Origin: an uncultured Cyclobacteriaceae bacterium
GTDB taxonomy: Bacteria; Bacteroidota; Bacteroidia; Cytophagales; Cyclobacteriaceae
Assembly (NCBI GenBank): GCA_943788235.1
Contig: CALSPM010000006.1
Coordinates: forward strand, 124,001 to 188,000
Length of the DNA stretch: 64,000 bases
Reading direction: 5' to 3'
Position numbers and translations under genes: made by a program. Below are positions 47,189 to 55,854 of the stretch, one piece after another. Position 1 is the stretch's first letter. Each line of letters opens with the position of its first letter. The notes under the pieces are model-generated. The model was given only the letters and a program-made list of their open reading frames with translations, searched no databases and had not been told where the DNA came from.

Positions 47189-49078
47189 TTAATGCGCGAC
47201 GAGATCGACACTTCGCTTGATGAAATCAGTCAGTGCTTTGCCGGTCAGCATGCCTTGCGAAAGTAGCGCCAGGTCATAAGCTTGTTTGGCCAAATCAATC
47301 TTCTTGTCCTCTTTTTTGGAGGCAATGATTTTTTGGACAATACTGTGATTGGCATTCACGGCAATGGCTAGATTCACGGGCAAATCACCAAACATCATGG
47401 GACCACCGCCACCGGCCGCTTGCATATCCTTCATTCTTCGCATAAACTCAGGAAGAGTTATGGTAACTGGTAAATCATCTGTAGCCATGGTTTCTACCGT
47501 AACGCTGTTATTTTTATCATCGATGGCTTTTTCAAAGATTTCCTTTATAGCTTTTTCTTCTTTTTCGCTGAGTACAGACGTTTTAGCTTCTCCTTTATCG
47601 ATGAGCTTATCCACGACATCGGCATCGACTCGCTTGAAGGTAACTTCGAATTTTTGCTCACAATGATTGATGAAATGACTGTCGAGAGCCTCATTTAAAA
47701 TCAAGACGTCATAACCTCTTTTTTGTGCAGCGTCTATGTAACTGTGTTGTTGATCCTCATTTGAGGCATACAAAACTACTTTTTGTTTGTCCTTATTGAC
47801 TTGATTAGCATCGATGAAAGTTTTATACTCCTCAAAAGTGAAAAGCTTGGAAGCTGTATTTTTTAGGAGCACAAAGTCCTTCGCTTTATCGTGGAACTTT
47901 TCCTCTGAAATCATTCCGTATTTTACGAAAATACCAATGTCATTCCATTTAGCCTCATAACTGGTTCGATCCTCTTTGAACAGTTCGTTGAGTTTATCTG
48001 CTACTTTTTTAGTAATATAACCGTTAATTTTTTTGACATTACTATCTGCTTGTAGATAACTTCTGGATACATTTAAAGGAATATCTGGAGAATCAATAAC
48101 ACCGTGTAGCAACTGAAGAAATTCAGGAACTACGTTTTTCACTTCATCGGTGATGAATACTTGTCTCGAATATAATTGAATTTTATTACGTTGAATCTCA
48201 AAATCTTTTTTTAGCTTAGGGAAGTACAAAATCCCTGTTAGATTAAAGGGATAGTCTACGTTCAAGTGAATCCAAAATAATGGATCTTCACTCATAGGAT
48301 ACAACTCTTTGTAAAACTTTAGGTAGTCCTCATCTTTGAGCTCATTTGGGCTTTTGGTCCAAATTGGTTCTGAGTCGTTGATGATGTTGTCTTTCTTGAC
48401 CGACTTGTATTTAGGTTTGTCATCTTTGTCCTTACCATCCGGAATACTCTCCTCTTTGGTGCCAAATTTGATGGGAATGGGTAAAAATTTACCATATTTG
48501 TCCAGAACACCTTGTATTCTTGTATCTTCCAAGAATTCTTCGGAATCCTCAGCAATGTGAAGCGTGACCACTGTACCTCGCGTTTTTTTCTTTGAGGATT
48601 TGATTTCAAATTCCGTTTCACCATCACAAATCCATTTGGCAGGAACAGAACCTTCCTTAAAAGAGAGAGTTTCTATTTCAACCTGTTTTGAGACCATGAA
48701 AGCAGAATAAAACCCCAGCCCAAAATGACCTATAATTTGTTGATCTTCACCTTTATCCTTATATTTTTCAACAAATTCCGTAGCTCCTGAAAAAGCAATT
48801 TGATTGATGTACTTTTTAATCTCCTCAGCAGTCATACCGATCCCATTATCTTTAATTGAGATAGTTTTTTTCTTTTTATTTACCTCAACCTCAACTCTGA
48901 GCTTGCCGACTTCTTGTTTGTACTCACCTAGAGCGGCTAATCGTTTAATTTTTTGAGAGGCATCGACGGCATTTGAAACCAGCTCTCTTAAGAAAATTTC
49001 ATGATCTGAATATAAGAACTTCTTAATGATGGGGAAGATGTTCTCTGTATGTATGGAAATGTTACCTTTTTCTTGCAT
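47189..49078 (-). CDS. htpG: Chaperone HtpG (Hsp90)
   Basis: Cytosolic ATP-dependent Hsp90 chaperone. ATG 49078 is preferred over an upstream in-frame TTG (49087), as the family starts MxEKGxISIHTENIF. The GHKL ATP-binding motifs are ELVSNAVDA, DNGIGM and GHFGLGFYSAFMVS. The middle domain carries the arginine loop LNVSRSYLQ, and a C-terminal dimerisation domain includes MRRMKDMQAAGGGG. At 629 residues the length is normal. It is preceded by the DUF4293 gene on the same strand, with a palindrome-rich 128-base gap that could carry its promoter. Confidence 0.97.
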   Translation of the reverse strand: MQEKGNISIHTENIFPIIKKFLYSDHEIFLRELVSNAVDASQKIKRLAALGEYKQEVGKLRVEVEVNKKKKTISIKDNGIGMTAEEIKKYINQIAFSGATEFVEKYKDKGEDQQIIGHFGLGFYSAFMVSKQVEIETLSFKEGSVPAKWICDGETEFEIKSSKKKTRGTVVTLHIAEDSEEFLEDTRIQGVLDKYGKFLPIPIKFGTKEESIPDGKDKDDKPKYKSVKKDNIINDSEPIWTKSPNELKDEDYLKFYKELYPMSEDPLFWIHLNVDYPFNLTGILYFPKLKKDFEIQRNKIQLYSRQVFITDEVKNVVPEFLQLLHGVIDSPDIPLNVSRSYLQADSNVKKINGYITKKVADKLNELFKEDRTSYEAKWNDIGIFVKYGMISEEKFHDKAKDFVLLKNTASKLFTFEEYKTFIDANQVNKDKQKVVLYASNEDQQHSYIDAAQKRGYDVLILNEALDSHFINHCEQKFEVTFKRVDADVVDKLIDKGEAKTSVLSEKEEKAIKEIFEKAIDDKNNSVTVETMATDDLPVTITLPEFMRRMKDMQAAGGGGPMMFGDLPVNLAIAVNANHSIVQKIIASKKEDKKIDLAKQAYDLALLSQGMLTGKALTDFIKRSVDLVAH

Positions 49079-49155
49079 GTTCGTCAACTAAATAAATTCT
49101 GAATAATAAAAACATTATCAAATACTATTCCATTTGCGCAGATGGTAATTTAATG

Positions 49156-49180
49156 TGCCAACTTGGCAGTATTTATGCCA
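49156..49180. promoter_or_regulatory. Nested inverted repeats upstream of htpG
   Basis: TGCCAA-C-TTGGCA (49156-49168) is a perfect odd-centred palindrome, and TGGCA with TGCCA (49164-49180) forms a second hairpin with a 7-base loop sharing an arm. The two structures are mutually exclusive. The site is 78-102 bases upstream of htpG and 27-51 bases downstream of the DUF4293 stop, so it may be an htpG operator or the DUF4293 terminator. Confidence 0.4.
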
Positions 49181-49206
49181 GTAAAGTCAGTGGGTCAGTT
49201 TAAACC

Positions 49207-49695
49207 TTACCGAATACGATTCATACTTTTGACCAATTTTTCATCTTTTCGGATGAATCGATTGGCAGCAAAATTACAAAAGAGGGCAGCCAAAGGGAGG
49301 TAAAAACCGAAGAGATAATTTCCTTGCTGCGTAGGGTCAAGAAGCGTTTCTGCCTTGAAAACAAAGTACATCAATGTCCCGAGGGTTATCCCCATTACTA
49401 AACTGTTCAATGCCCCCAATTGGATTTGGCGTAAACGGTTTTTGTATTGAAAAATAGAATAAATAGAGAGGGCTGCAGATAGGCTACCCAATAAGGCAAT
49501 ATAAAATGTGTTTTTTAAGATATTTTGTGCAGATCCGGTAATAGGGTCCAGAACTTCATAGGTTAAATGAAAAGCATCGAGGGTAGCTACTTCCGAGGTT
49601 TCAATACTTGCTTTTTGCCATAGGGGAAAAAACAGCATAAGTCCCATGGCTATGGCAGCCATTGCAAGGGAAATAGATTGAACGCGTTGAATCAT
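49207..49695 (-). CDS. DUF4293 membrane protein
   Basis: Small Bacteroidota membrane protein. ATG 49695 is chosen because DUF4293 members begin MIQR(V/I)Q and this start puts that sequence first; a further in-frame start at 49743 adds 16 residues. Four membrane segments are visible (SLAMAAIAMGLMLFF, FYIALLGSLSAALSIYSI, LVMGITLGTLMYFVF, FYLPLAALFCNFAANRF), with a basic tail (FIRKDEKLVKSMNRIR). The function is unknown. It is divergent from truA, with a 71-base gap between the starts. Confidence 0.85.
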   Translation of the reverse strand: MIQRVQSISLAMAAIAMGLMLFFPLWQKASIETSEVATLDAFHLTYEVLDPITGSAQNILKNTFYIALLGSLSAALSIYSIFQYKNRLRQIQLGALNSLVMGITLGTLMYFVFKAETLLDPTQQGNYLFGFYLPLAALFCNFAANRFIRKDEKLVKSMNRIR

Positions 49696-49766
49696 ATTAA
49701 TATTATTTAAGGCAAAAGAATACATCCGATTGTAAAAAGACAAATAGATTAGCTTTATTTTGCGGC

Positions 49767-50519
49767 ATGCGCTTTTTTCTAGAGATTAGCTATGATGGGT
49801 CAAAGTACCATGGTTGGCAATACCAGCCCAATGCGATGTCGATTCAAGAAACCATTGAAAAAGCCCTAGGTGATTTGTTGGGAGTAAAAACTCCTATAGT
49901 GGGGAGTGGCCGTACCGATGCAGGTGTTCATGCCTCTTGTCAAATAGCACATTTCGATGCTGAAAATGTTGATAATGAAAGACTTAAGTTTAAACTAAAT
50001 TCTTACTTACCCCGAGAAATAGCGATTCGTAAGATTCATTCAGTTACCCAAGAGGCCCATGCTCGGTTTGATGCGCTATCTAGGAGCTATGCCTACCACA
50101 TGCATCTCAATAAAAACCCTTTTAAAGTCGGGACTTCTCATTATTTGCATGCGCCTGTAGCCTTAAGTAGCATTGCAGGGGCTTGTGCTGTTCTTGTAAA
50201 TTGGACGGATTTTGAAGCGTTGAGTAAGGTAAATACGGACGTTAATCATTTTAATTGCCACATACTCAAAGCAGAGTGGAGGGAAGTTGAGGAGGGCTAT
50301 GTATTTTTGGTTCAATCCAATCGTTTTTTGAGGGGAATGGTGCGAGCTTTGGTGGGGACCTTGCTCGAGGTGGGGACTAAAAAAATAACGATTGATCGTT
50401 TTAGCGAGATTTTAGCCGCAAAGAAAAGAGCTAATGCAGGAGTCTCCGTTCCTGCTGCAGGTCTATTTTTATCAAAAGTCGAATATCCAAAAGATATTTA
50501 TTTAAATTTAGATACGTGA
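49767..50519 (+). CDS. truA: tRNA pseudouridine(38-40) synthase TruA
   Basis: Makes pseudouridine at positions 38-40 of the tRNA anticodon arm. Conserved parts are FLEISYDGSKYHGWQYQPN, the catalytic GSGRTDAGVHA with its Asp, and a C-terminal FLRGMVRALVGTLLEVG. At 250 residues the length is standard. The following ABC gene starts with a GTG overlapping the truA stop (GTGA), so they are co-translated. Confidence 0.96.
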   Translation: MRFFLEISYDGSKYHGWQYQPNAMSIQETIEKALGDLLGVKTPIVGSGRTDAGVHASCQIAHFDAENVDNERLKFKLNSYLPREIAIRKIHSVTQEAHARFDALSRSYAYHMHLNKNPFKVGTSHYLHAPVALSSIAGACAVLVNWTDFEALSKVNTDVNHFNCHILKAEWREVEEGYVFLVQSNRFLRGMVRALVGTLLEVGTKKITIDRFSEILAAKKRANAGVSVPAAGLFLSKVEYPKDIYLNLDT

Positions 50520-52282
50520 ATCAAGAGTCCATTCAAGCAAAAAAAATAGTAGATTTAAAAGTTCTTAAAAAGCTTTTTGCTTTTGCTAAGCCTTATATGC
50601 ATCAGTTTTGGATGCTGGTCTTTTTGACCATTTCTATGGCTGCCATTGTACCTTTGAGACCCTATGTTATTAGAATCATTATTGACAATCAAATTGCCTT
50701 AGGAGATTATGAAGGTTTAGTTTATATGATAGTATTGCTTTTGGGTTTATTGTTGCTTCAATCTATAGTCCAATACTTACATACTTTTCTTTCAGGTGTC
50801 TTGGGGCAATTTGTAATTAAGGATATTCGAATTAAACTCTTCAGACATGTTCAATCACTGAGGTTGAAGTTTTTTGATCAAACTCCCATAGGGAGATTGG
50901 TGACACGAAATGTTTCAGATATTGAGACCCTCGCGGAAGTATTTAGTCAAGGGTTAGCCGCCATCATTGGAGATTTATTACAGCTTCTGGTCATCTTTGG
51001 TTTTATGCTTTACATTGACTGGGAATTGGCTTTGATCAGTCTTTCGATATTGCCCATTTTAATTTTAGCTACTTATATATTCAAAGAGCGGGTCAAAGTT
51101 TCATTCAATACCGTGCGCACTGCAGTGAGCAATCTTAATACTTTCGTACAGGAGCATATTACGGGGATGAACATTGTTCAAATATTCAATAGTGAGTCAA
51201 CAGAGCTTAAAAAGTTTAAAGAAATAAATAAAGAACATCGTACGGCTAACATTAAATCAGTGATGTATTATTCGATTTATTTTCCTGTCGCCGAGATCGT
51301 TCAAGCCTCTGGTATTGGATTGGTCGTTTGGTTCGGCGCAGGAGGCGTAATTCAAGAACGGATTGAGGTGGGCGTTTTGATAGCATTCATTATGTACATA
51401 CAAATGTTTTTTAGGCCGATCAGAATGATTGCAGATCGATTCAACACTTTACAAATGGGTATTATTTGTGCGACACGAATAATAGATTTGCTTGACAATA
51501 AAGAAACGACATCCAATACAGGTGCTTTAGAATTAAAGGCACTCAAGGGAACGGTAAAAGTTGAGCAGGTTTGGTTTGCCTACAACGAAGAGGACTGGGT
51601 CCTTAAAAACATTTCATTTGAGGTGAAATCTGGTAAAACTTTAGCTTTGGTGGGTGCCACTGGGGCGGGGAAAAGCTCCATTGTAAATTTACTAAACAGA
51701 TTTTACGAGGTTAATAAAGGCCATATTTACCTAGACGGTCAGGAAATAAATAACTATGAGCTTTCTTTTTTAAGAAAGAATATTGCGGTGGTTTTGCAAG
51801 ATGTATTTTTATTTTCAGATTCTATTTTCAACAACATTACCCTCAAGAATCCAAAGATTTCCCATGAGCAAGTGTATCAAGCTGCTGATTTGGTAGGTGC
51901 CAGTACTTTTATTGAGCGGTTACCTGGGGGTTATGATTATGATGTAATGGAACGCGGAGCTACTTTGTCTGTGGGTCAAAGGCAGTTGATTTCTTTTGTG
52001 AGAGCTTTGGTGTATGATCCTAAAATCATCATTTTAGATGAAGCAACCTCTTCGGTTGATTCGGACACAGAATTTTTAATTCAAGGGGCCATAAGTAAGT
52101 TAATGAAGGGTAGAACTGCCATTGTTGTGGCTCACAGGTTGTCTACGATCCAAAATGCAGACAACATCATGGTGCTAGATAAAGGAGAGATCAAAGAGCA
52201 AGGAACCCATGATGACTTATTAAGTAGGAAAGGCTATTATGCCAAACTGCATGAGATGCAATTTAAAGAGGTGATCCTGTGA
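50516..52282 (+). CDS. ABC exporter half-transporter with variant signature (TM288-like subunit)
   Basis: Membrane-spanning half-transporter (six helices, residues about 20-330) with an ATPase domain. It starts with GTG 50516 inside the truA stop. Walker A is GATGAGKSS with Lys386, the signature motif is LSVGQ (484-488) instead of LSGGQ, Walker B is IIILDEATSSVD with the catalytic Glu509, and the H-loop is VVAHRLS. A noncanonical signature with an intact catalytic Glu is what the TM288/BmrD-type half of heterodimeric exporters shows. A complementary half is encoded nearby in convergent orientation at 52824-54614. The substrate is unknown (drug or lipid exporters are usual). Confidence 0.92.
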   Translation: MNQESIQAKKIVDLKVLKKLFAFAKPYMHQFWMLVFLTISMAAIVPLRPYVIRIIIDNQIALGDYEGLVYMIVLLLGLLLLQSIVQYLHTFLSGVLGQFVIKDIRIKLFRHVQSLRLKFFDQTPIGRLVTRNVSDIETLAEVFSQGLAAIIGDLLQLLVIFGFMLYIDWELALISLSILPILILATYIFKERVKVSFNTVRTAVSNLNTFVQEHITGMNIVQIFNSESTELKKFKEINKEHRTANIKSVMYYSIYFPVAEIVQASGIGLVVWFGAGGVIQERIEVGVLIAFIMYIQMFFRPIRMIADRFNTLQMGIICATRIIDLLDNKETTSNTGALELKALKGTVKVEQVWFAYNEEDWVLKNISFEVKSGKTLALVGATGAGKSSIVNLLNRFYEVNKGHIYLDGQEINNYELSFLRKNIAVVLQDVFLFSDSIFNNITLKNPKISHEQVYQAADLVGASTFIERLPGGYDYDVMERGATLSVGQRQLISFVRALVYDPKIIILDEATSSVDSDTEFLIQGAISKLMKGRTAIVVAHRLSTIQNADNIMVLDKGEIKEQGTHDDLLSRKGYYAKLHEMQFKEVIL

Positions 52283-52827
52283 AGTGGAACTCAAAAAATA
52301 CCTATGCGATCATCATCTTTTTTTCAATACTGATCATGACCTTTTGCATTCATTACGTTTATACTTTTTTGGGTGGATACCAGGAGGTTGTAGTTTATCA
52401 TTTAGGAGCGGACCACCGTTTGGTAGTAGGCCGATCTTTTTCAGGACGCCAGACCTCAAAGACCATTGAGGAATATTATACAGAAAGTCGTGCGATGGTT
52501 TTGGACAGCACCTTGAAGGGGATTTTGACCGTAGTCAGTTTTGAAAATTCCAAATTGAATGAGGGCGAAGTGAGTCTTTTTATAGGGGTTATTCTGGCAG
52601 AAGAAAGTGCAAAGGTACCTATCGATTATGAACTCAGAGAATTTGATTGCCATCAAAAGTTGGTCGCTTTTTTAAGTATGCATCCCACGGTGATGCCTAA
52701 TGCGACAGAGGTAGAACTAAAATTAAAACAAAAAGCAGATAGTTTTAATATTGAATTAAGCAATTTTATTTTTGAAATGCATTATCCGGATAATTCAAAG
52801 ATTATCGAAGCGTGGTCAAAAAATTAG
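52279..52827 (+). CDS. Membrane-anchored protein, possible GyrI-like domain
   Basis: I am not certain of this family. The 182-residue protein starts with a GTG overlapping the ABC gene stop and has one N-terminal membrane segment (AIIIFFSILIMTFCIHYVYTFL). The rest (VVGRSFSGRQTSKTIEEYY, then GEVSLFIGVILAE and VPIDYELREFDCHQ) has the alternating pattern of GyrI/SOUL-like small-molecule-binding domains, by weak resemblance only. Coupling to an exporter half suggests a role linked to transport or its membrane. Its stop overlaps the stop of the convergent second ABC gene by four bases. Confidence 0.65.
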   Translation: MKWNSKNTYAIIIFFSILIMTFCIHYVYTFLGGYQEVVVYHLGADHRLVVGRSFSGRQTSKTIEEYYTESRAMVLDSTLKGILTVVSFENSKLNEGEVSLFIGVILAEESAKVPIDYELREFDCHQKLVAFLSMHPTVMPNATEVELKLKQKADSFNIELSNFIFEMHYPDNSKIIEAWSKN

Positions 52828-54614
52828 GCTGGATTTTCTTTATCCTGAGACAATTGCTGGTCATAGATGCCTTTGTAGGCCCCATTTTTTTCTAATAGAT
52901 CCTCATGGGAACCTTGTTCGATAATGGAACCATCTAGGAGCACAATGATCTTACTGGCCAACTTTGCCGAGGATACCCGATGAGAAATAATTAATGAAGT
53001 ACGTCCTTTCATTATTTTTGCCATCGCTTCAAGAATTGTATTTTCGGTCTTAGTATCCACGGCGGATAGGGCATCATCTAAAATGAGTATTTTGGGTTCT
53101 CTTGCTACTGCACGAGCAATAGATACACGCTGTTTTTGGCCTCCTGATAAGGTGATGCCTCTTTCTCCTACTCGTGTATTAAATCCGTTAGGTAAATCAG
53201 CAATATTATTGAGTAAATCTGCGTCCTTAGCCGCTTGAATGATTTTTTCTTCATTCATATCTGGATTACCAAAAGCGATATTATTCCGAATACTATCTGA
53301 AAACAAAAACACGTCTTGCGGAACAAAGCCGATTTGTGACCTTAAGCATGAAAGATTATATCTCTGAATGGATTGTCCATCTATTTTTAAGGACCCAGAA
53401 GTAATATCATACATTCGACAAATTAAGTTGGCGAGGGTACTTTTCCCAGAACCCGTATTGCCGATGATGGCCACAGATTCTCCTTGATTGACCCTGAATG
53501 AAATATTTTTTAAGGCATGAATACCGGAATCGGGATAAATAAAATCTACGTTCTTAAATTCAATGGTTCCTTCTAAATTTTTTTCTAAATTTTCTATAGA
53601 AATTATATCCGTCTTTGTTTCGAGAAATTCATTAATTCTCTTTTGAGAAGCTGCCGCTTGTTGGATGATACTGGTAATCCAACCCAATGCGGCGACGGGC
53701 CATGTTAATAAGTTCACATAAATAACAAACTCAGCAATTACACCCGTACTGATACTTCCATTAAAAACCTCAACGCCACCAATGTAAATAGTGAGAATAA
53801 CACTCAGTCCAATAAGAGACATGATAAGAGGAAAGAAAACCGCTTGAACAAAAGCGAGTTTTAAGGATTTATTTTTATAGTCTGTACTTTCTTTCTCAAA
53901 TTGAAGATTGATATCTTCCTCTCGATCGAAAGCTTTTATTACTCGAATGCCAGAAAAGGCTTCTTGAACGAACGTTGATAAATTGGATAAGCTTTCTTGA
54001 ATTTTTTCTGAACGCTTATGAATGATATTATTGACTAGATAAATACTTAAAGAGAGTATAGGAAGCGGAATTAAGGAATAAATAGTCAGTTTAAAATTAA
54101 TAGAAAACATAAAAGGGATGACCATTAGGAACAAGGTGAGTAAGGTAATCCCATACATGATGGCGGGTCCGAAATACATGCGAACCTTACTGACATCTTC
54201 GGATATTCGGTTCATTAAATCCCCCGTATTGTTTTTTCTGTAAAAGCTTAAGGGTAAACTTTGATAATGCTCAAAAATTTCATTTTTTAGGTCATATTCA
54301 ATGATTCGAGACATCACAATAATAGTTTGCCTCATGAAAAACATAAAAATGCCTCTCAAAAGTGCAGAGATCAATATTAATATACCTAAGATCCAAATAG
54401 ATTTTGCAAACAATGCATAAGCATCGGTTTGAAGATCAAAACCATTAAAGAGTTTAAAAAGCTCATAATTACCCTTTAATAGGTCAAATGAATACCTTAC
54501 CAAAACCGCAGGTATGATGGAAAAATAATTGGCAATGATGATAAATAGCGTACCCAGTATAAGGTGATACTTATATTTAAATAGGTATTTATTCAAATAG
54601 GCTAAATCATTCAC
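52824..54614 (-). CDS. ABC exporter half-transporter with degenerate Walker B (TM287-like subunit)
   Basis: Half-transporter of 596 residues with six helices and an ATPase domain. Walker A is GNTGSGKST and the signature is canonical LSGGQ, but Walker B reads LILDDALSAVD, so the catalytic Glu is replaced by Asp514. The H-loop His is kept (IISHRVS). This Asp substitution with a normal signature is the hallmark of the degenerate half (TM287, BmrC, LmrC). It complements the half at 50516-52282, whose signature is the noncanonical one. Unusually, the two are encoded on opposite strands, tail to tail, not in one operon. It is divergent from the leucine-type dehydrogenase gene. Confidence 0.92.
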   Translation of the reverse strand: MNDLAYLNKYLFKYKYHLILGTLFIIIANYFSIIPAVLVRYSFDLLKGNYELFKLFNGFDLQTDAYALFAKSIWILGILILISALLRGIFMFFMRQTIIVMSRIIEYDLKNEIFEHYQSLPLSFYRKNNTGDLMNRISEDVSKVRMYFGPAIMYGITLLTLFLMVIPFMFSINFKLTIYSLIPLPILSLSIYLVNNIIHKRSEKIQESLSNLSTFVQEAFSGIRVIKAFDREEDINLQFEKESTDYKNKSLKLAFVQAVFFPLIMSLIGLSVILTIYIGGVEVFNGSISTGVIAEFVIYVNLLTWPVAALGWITSIIQQAAASQKRINEFLETKTDIISIENLEKNLEGTIEFKNVDFIYPDSGIHALKNISFRVNQGESVAIIGNTGSGKSTLANLICRMYDITSGSLKIDGQSIQRYNLSCLRSQIGFVPQDVFLFSDSIRNNIAFGNPDMNEEKIIQAAKDADLLNNIADLPNGFNTRVGERGITLSGGQKQRVSIARAVAREPKILILDDALSAVDTKTENTILEAMAKIMKGRTSLIISHRVSSAKLASKIIVLLDGSIIEQGSHEDLLEKNGAYKGIYDQQLSQDKENPA

Positions 54615-54663
54615 AGGCTATAAAAGGATTGAAATTCTGAGTGATAATTTGATATAAACAAAG

Positions 54664-54671
54664 TATTTTTG
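54664..54671 (+). promoter_or_regulatory. Candidate Bacteroidota -7 box upstream of the dehydrogenase gene
   Basis: TATTTTTG matches the TAnnTTTG -7 consensus, about 63 bases before the ATG at 54734. A TTTG lies 12 bases upstream, closer than the usual 17-19 base spacing, so the -33 partner is not convincing. It fits the orientation of the gene and the start of a new transcription unit. Confidence 0.25.
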
Positions 54672-54733
54672 ACTCTTAGTTTATTGTTCTGACTTAAAAT
54701 GATAGCAAAGTTAGATTAGAATTTCTTTTAATA

Positions 54734-55834
54734 ATGGGAAAAGACTCCATTCAACTGAAAAGTCAAACAATTTTAGATAAAATGTGGGACATGTCACATG
54801 AACAACTCACTTTTTGCAGTGATCATGTGTTGGGATTGAAAGCAATTATTTCTATTCACAACACGGTGCTTGGTCCTGCTATGGGAGGGACACGTATGTG
54901 GAATTATACCTCAGAGGAAGCTGCCATACAAGATGCTTTAAGGTTGTCTAGAGGAATGACTTTTAAAAATTCGATTGCCGGATTAAATATTGGGGGTGGT
55001 AAAGCAGTAATCATCGGAGATGCTAAAAAAATTAAAGGCGAAAAATTGATGCGTCGATTTGGGAAGTTTGTCAATGGTTTGGGGGGGCAATATTGGACGG
55101 CTGAAGATGTCAATATGACCACGCAGGACATGGAATACATCCGCATGGAGACGCCTTTTGTAGCAGGTCTTCCAGAAAAAAGTGGTGGATCCGGAGATCC
55201 TAGTCCCGTAACCGCATATGGCGTTTTTTGTGGGATGAAGGCTTGTGCTAAAGTAGTTTATGGGACAGATGCCTTGGCAGGCAAAAAAATATTGGTCCAA
55301 GGTTTGGGAAATGTAGGTTCCTATTTGATTGAACTACTGGTGAAGGAACAAGCACATATTCTGGTGTCAGACATTTTTGAAGATAAGATTAAAAAGATAA
55401 CAGAGCGTTTTAAGGTTACTGTGGTGGCGGCGGATGAAGTTTATCAGGCAGACGTAGATATTTATGCACCCTGTGCTTTGGGGGCTACGATTAACAGTCA
55501 GACCATACCTAAGATGAGGTGTAAAATTATTGCAGGAGGCGCTAATAATCAATTGGAGGATGAAGCTTTACATGCAAAAATGCTTCAGGATCAAGATATA
55601 CTTTATGGTCCAGATTTTCTCATCAACTCAGGCGGGATCATTAATGTTTATTTTGAACAGCAAGGAAATTACCATCGGTCTAAAGTTTTAGAAAAGACGG
55701 AAGATATTTATAAAATGACCACTGATGTGATTAATTTTGCTGCGATAAATAATATTACGACGCATCAAGCTGCCTTGAATATAGCAACGAAGCGTATCGA
55801 AGATTTTAGTAGGCTCAAATCACCTACTTTTTAA
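54734..55834 (+). CDS. Leucine/amino acid dehydrogenase (Glu/Leu/Phe/Val family)
   Basis: NAD-dependent oxidative deaminase of branched-chain amino acids. The family signature is GPAMGGTRMW, and SIAGLNIGGGKAVI carries the catalytic Lys. The nucleotide-binding domain has VQGLGNVGSYL, and AEDVNMTTQDM is the active-site Asp region. At 366 residues the length is that of leucine dehydrogenase rather than glutamate dehydrogenase (about 450). It begins a plus-strand run and precedes nusB by 20 bases. Confidence 0.92.
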   Translation: MGKDSIQLKSQTILDKMWDMSHEQLTFCSDHVLGLKAIISIHNTVLGPAMGGTRMWNYTSEEAAIQDALRLSRGMTFKNSIAGLNIGGGKAVIIGDAKKIKGEKLMRRFGKFVNGLGGQYWTAEDVNMTTQDMEYIRMETPFVAGLPEKSGGSGDPSPVTAYGVFCGMKACAKVVYGTDALAGKKILVQGLGNVGSYLIELLVKEQAHILVSDIFEDKIKKITERFKVTVVAADEVYQADVDIYAPCALGATINSQTIPKMRCKIIAGGANNQLEDEALHAKMLQDQDILYGPDFLINSGGIINVYFEQQGNYHRSKVLEKTEDIYKMTTDVINFAAINNITTHQAALNIATKRIEDFSRLKSPTF

Positions 55835-55854
55835 ATAGATTAAAGTTCTTTAAA

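Noticed and set aside
49164-49180. GG-N10-GC pattern resembling a sigma-54 promoter on the minus strand
   Set aside because: Only the minimal GG/GC spacing matches, the -12 element is poor, and the inverted repeat explains the pattern better.
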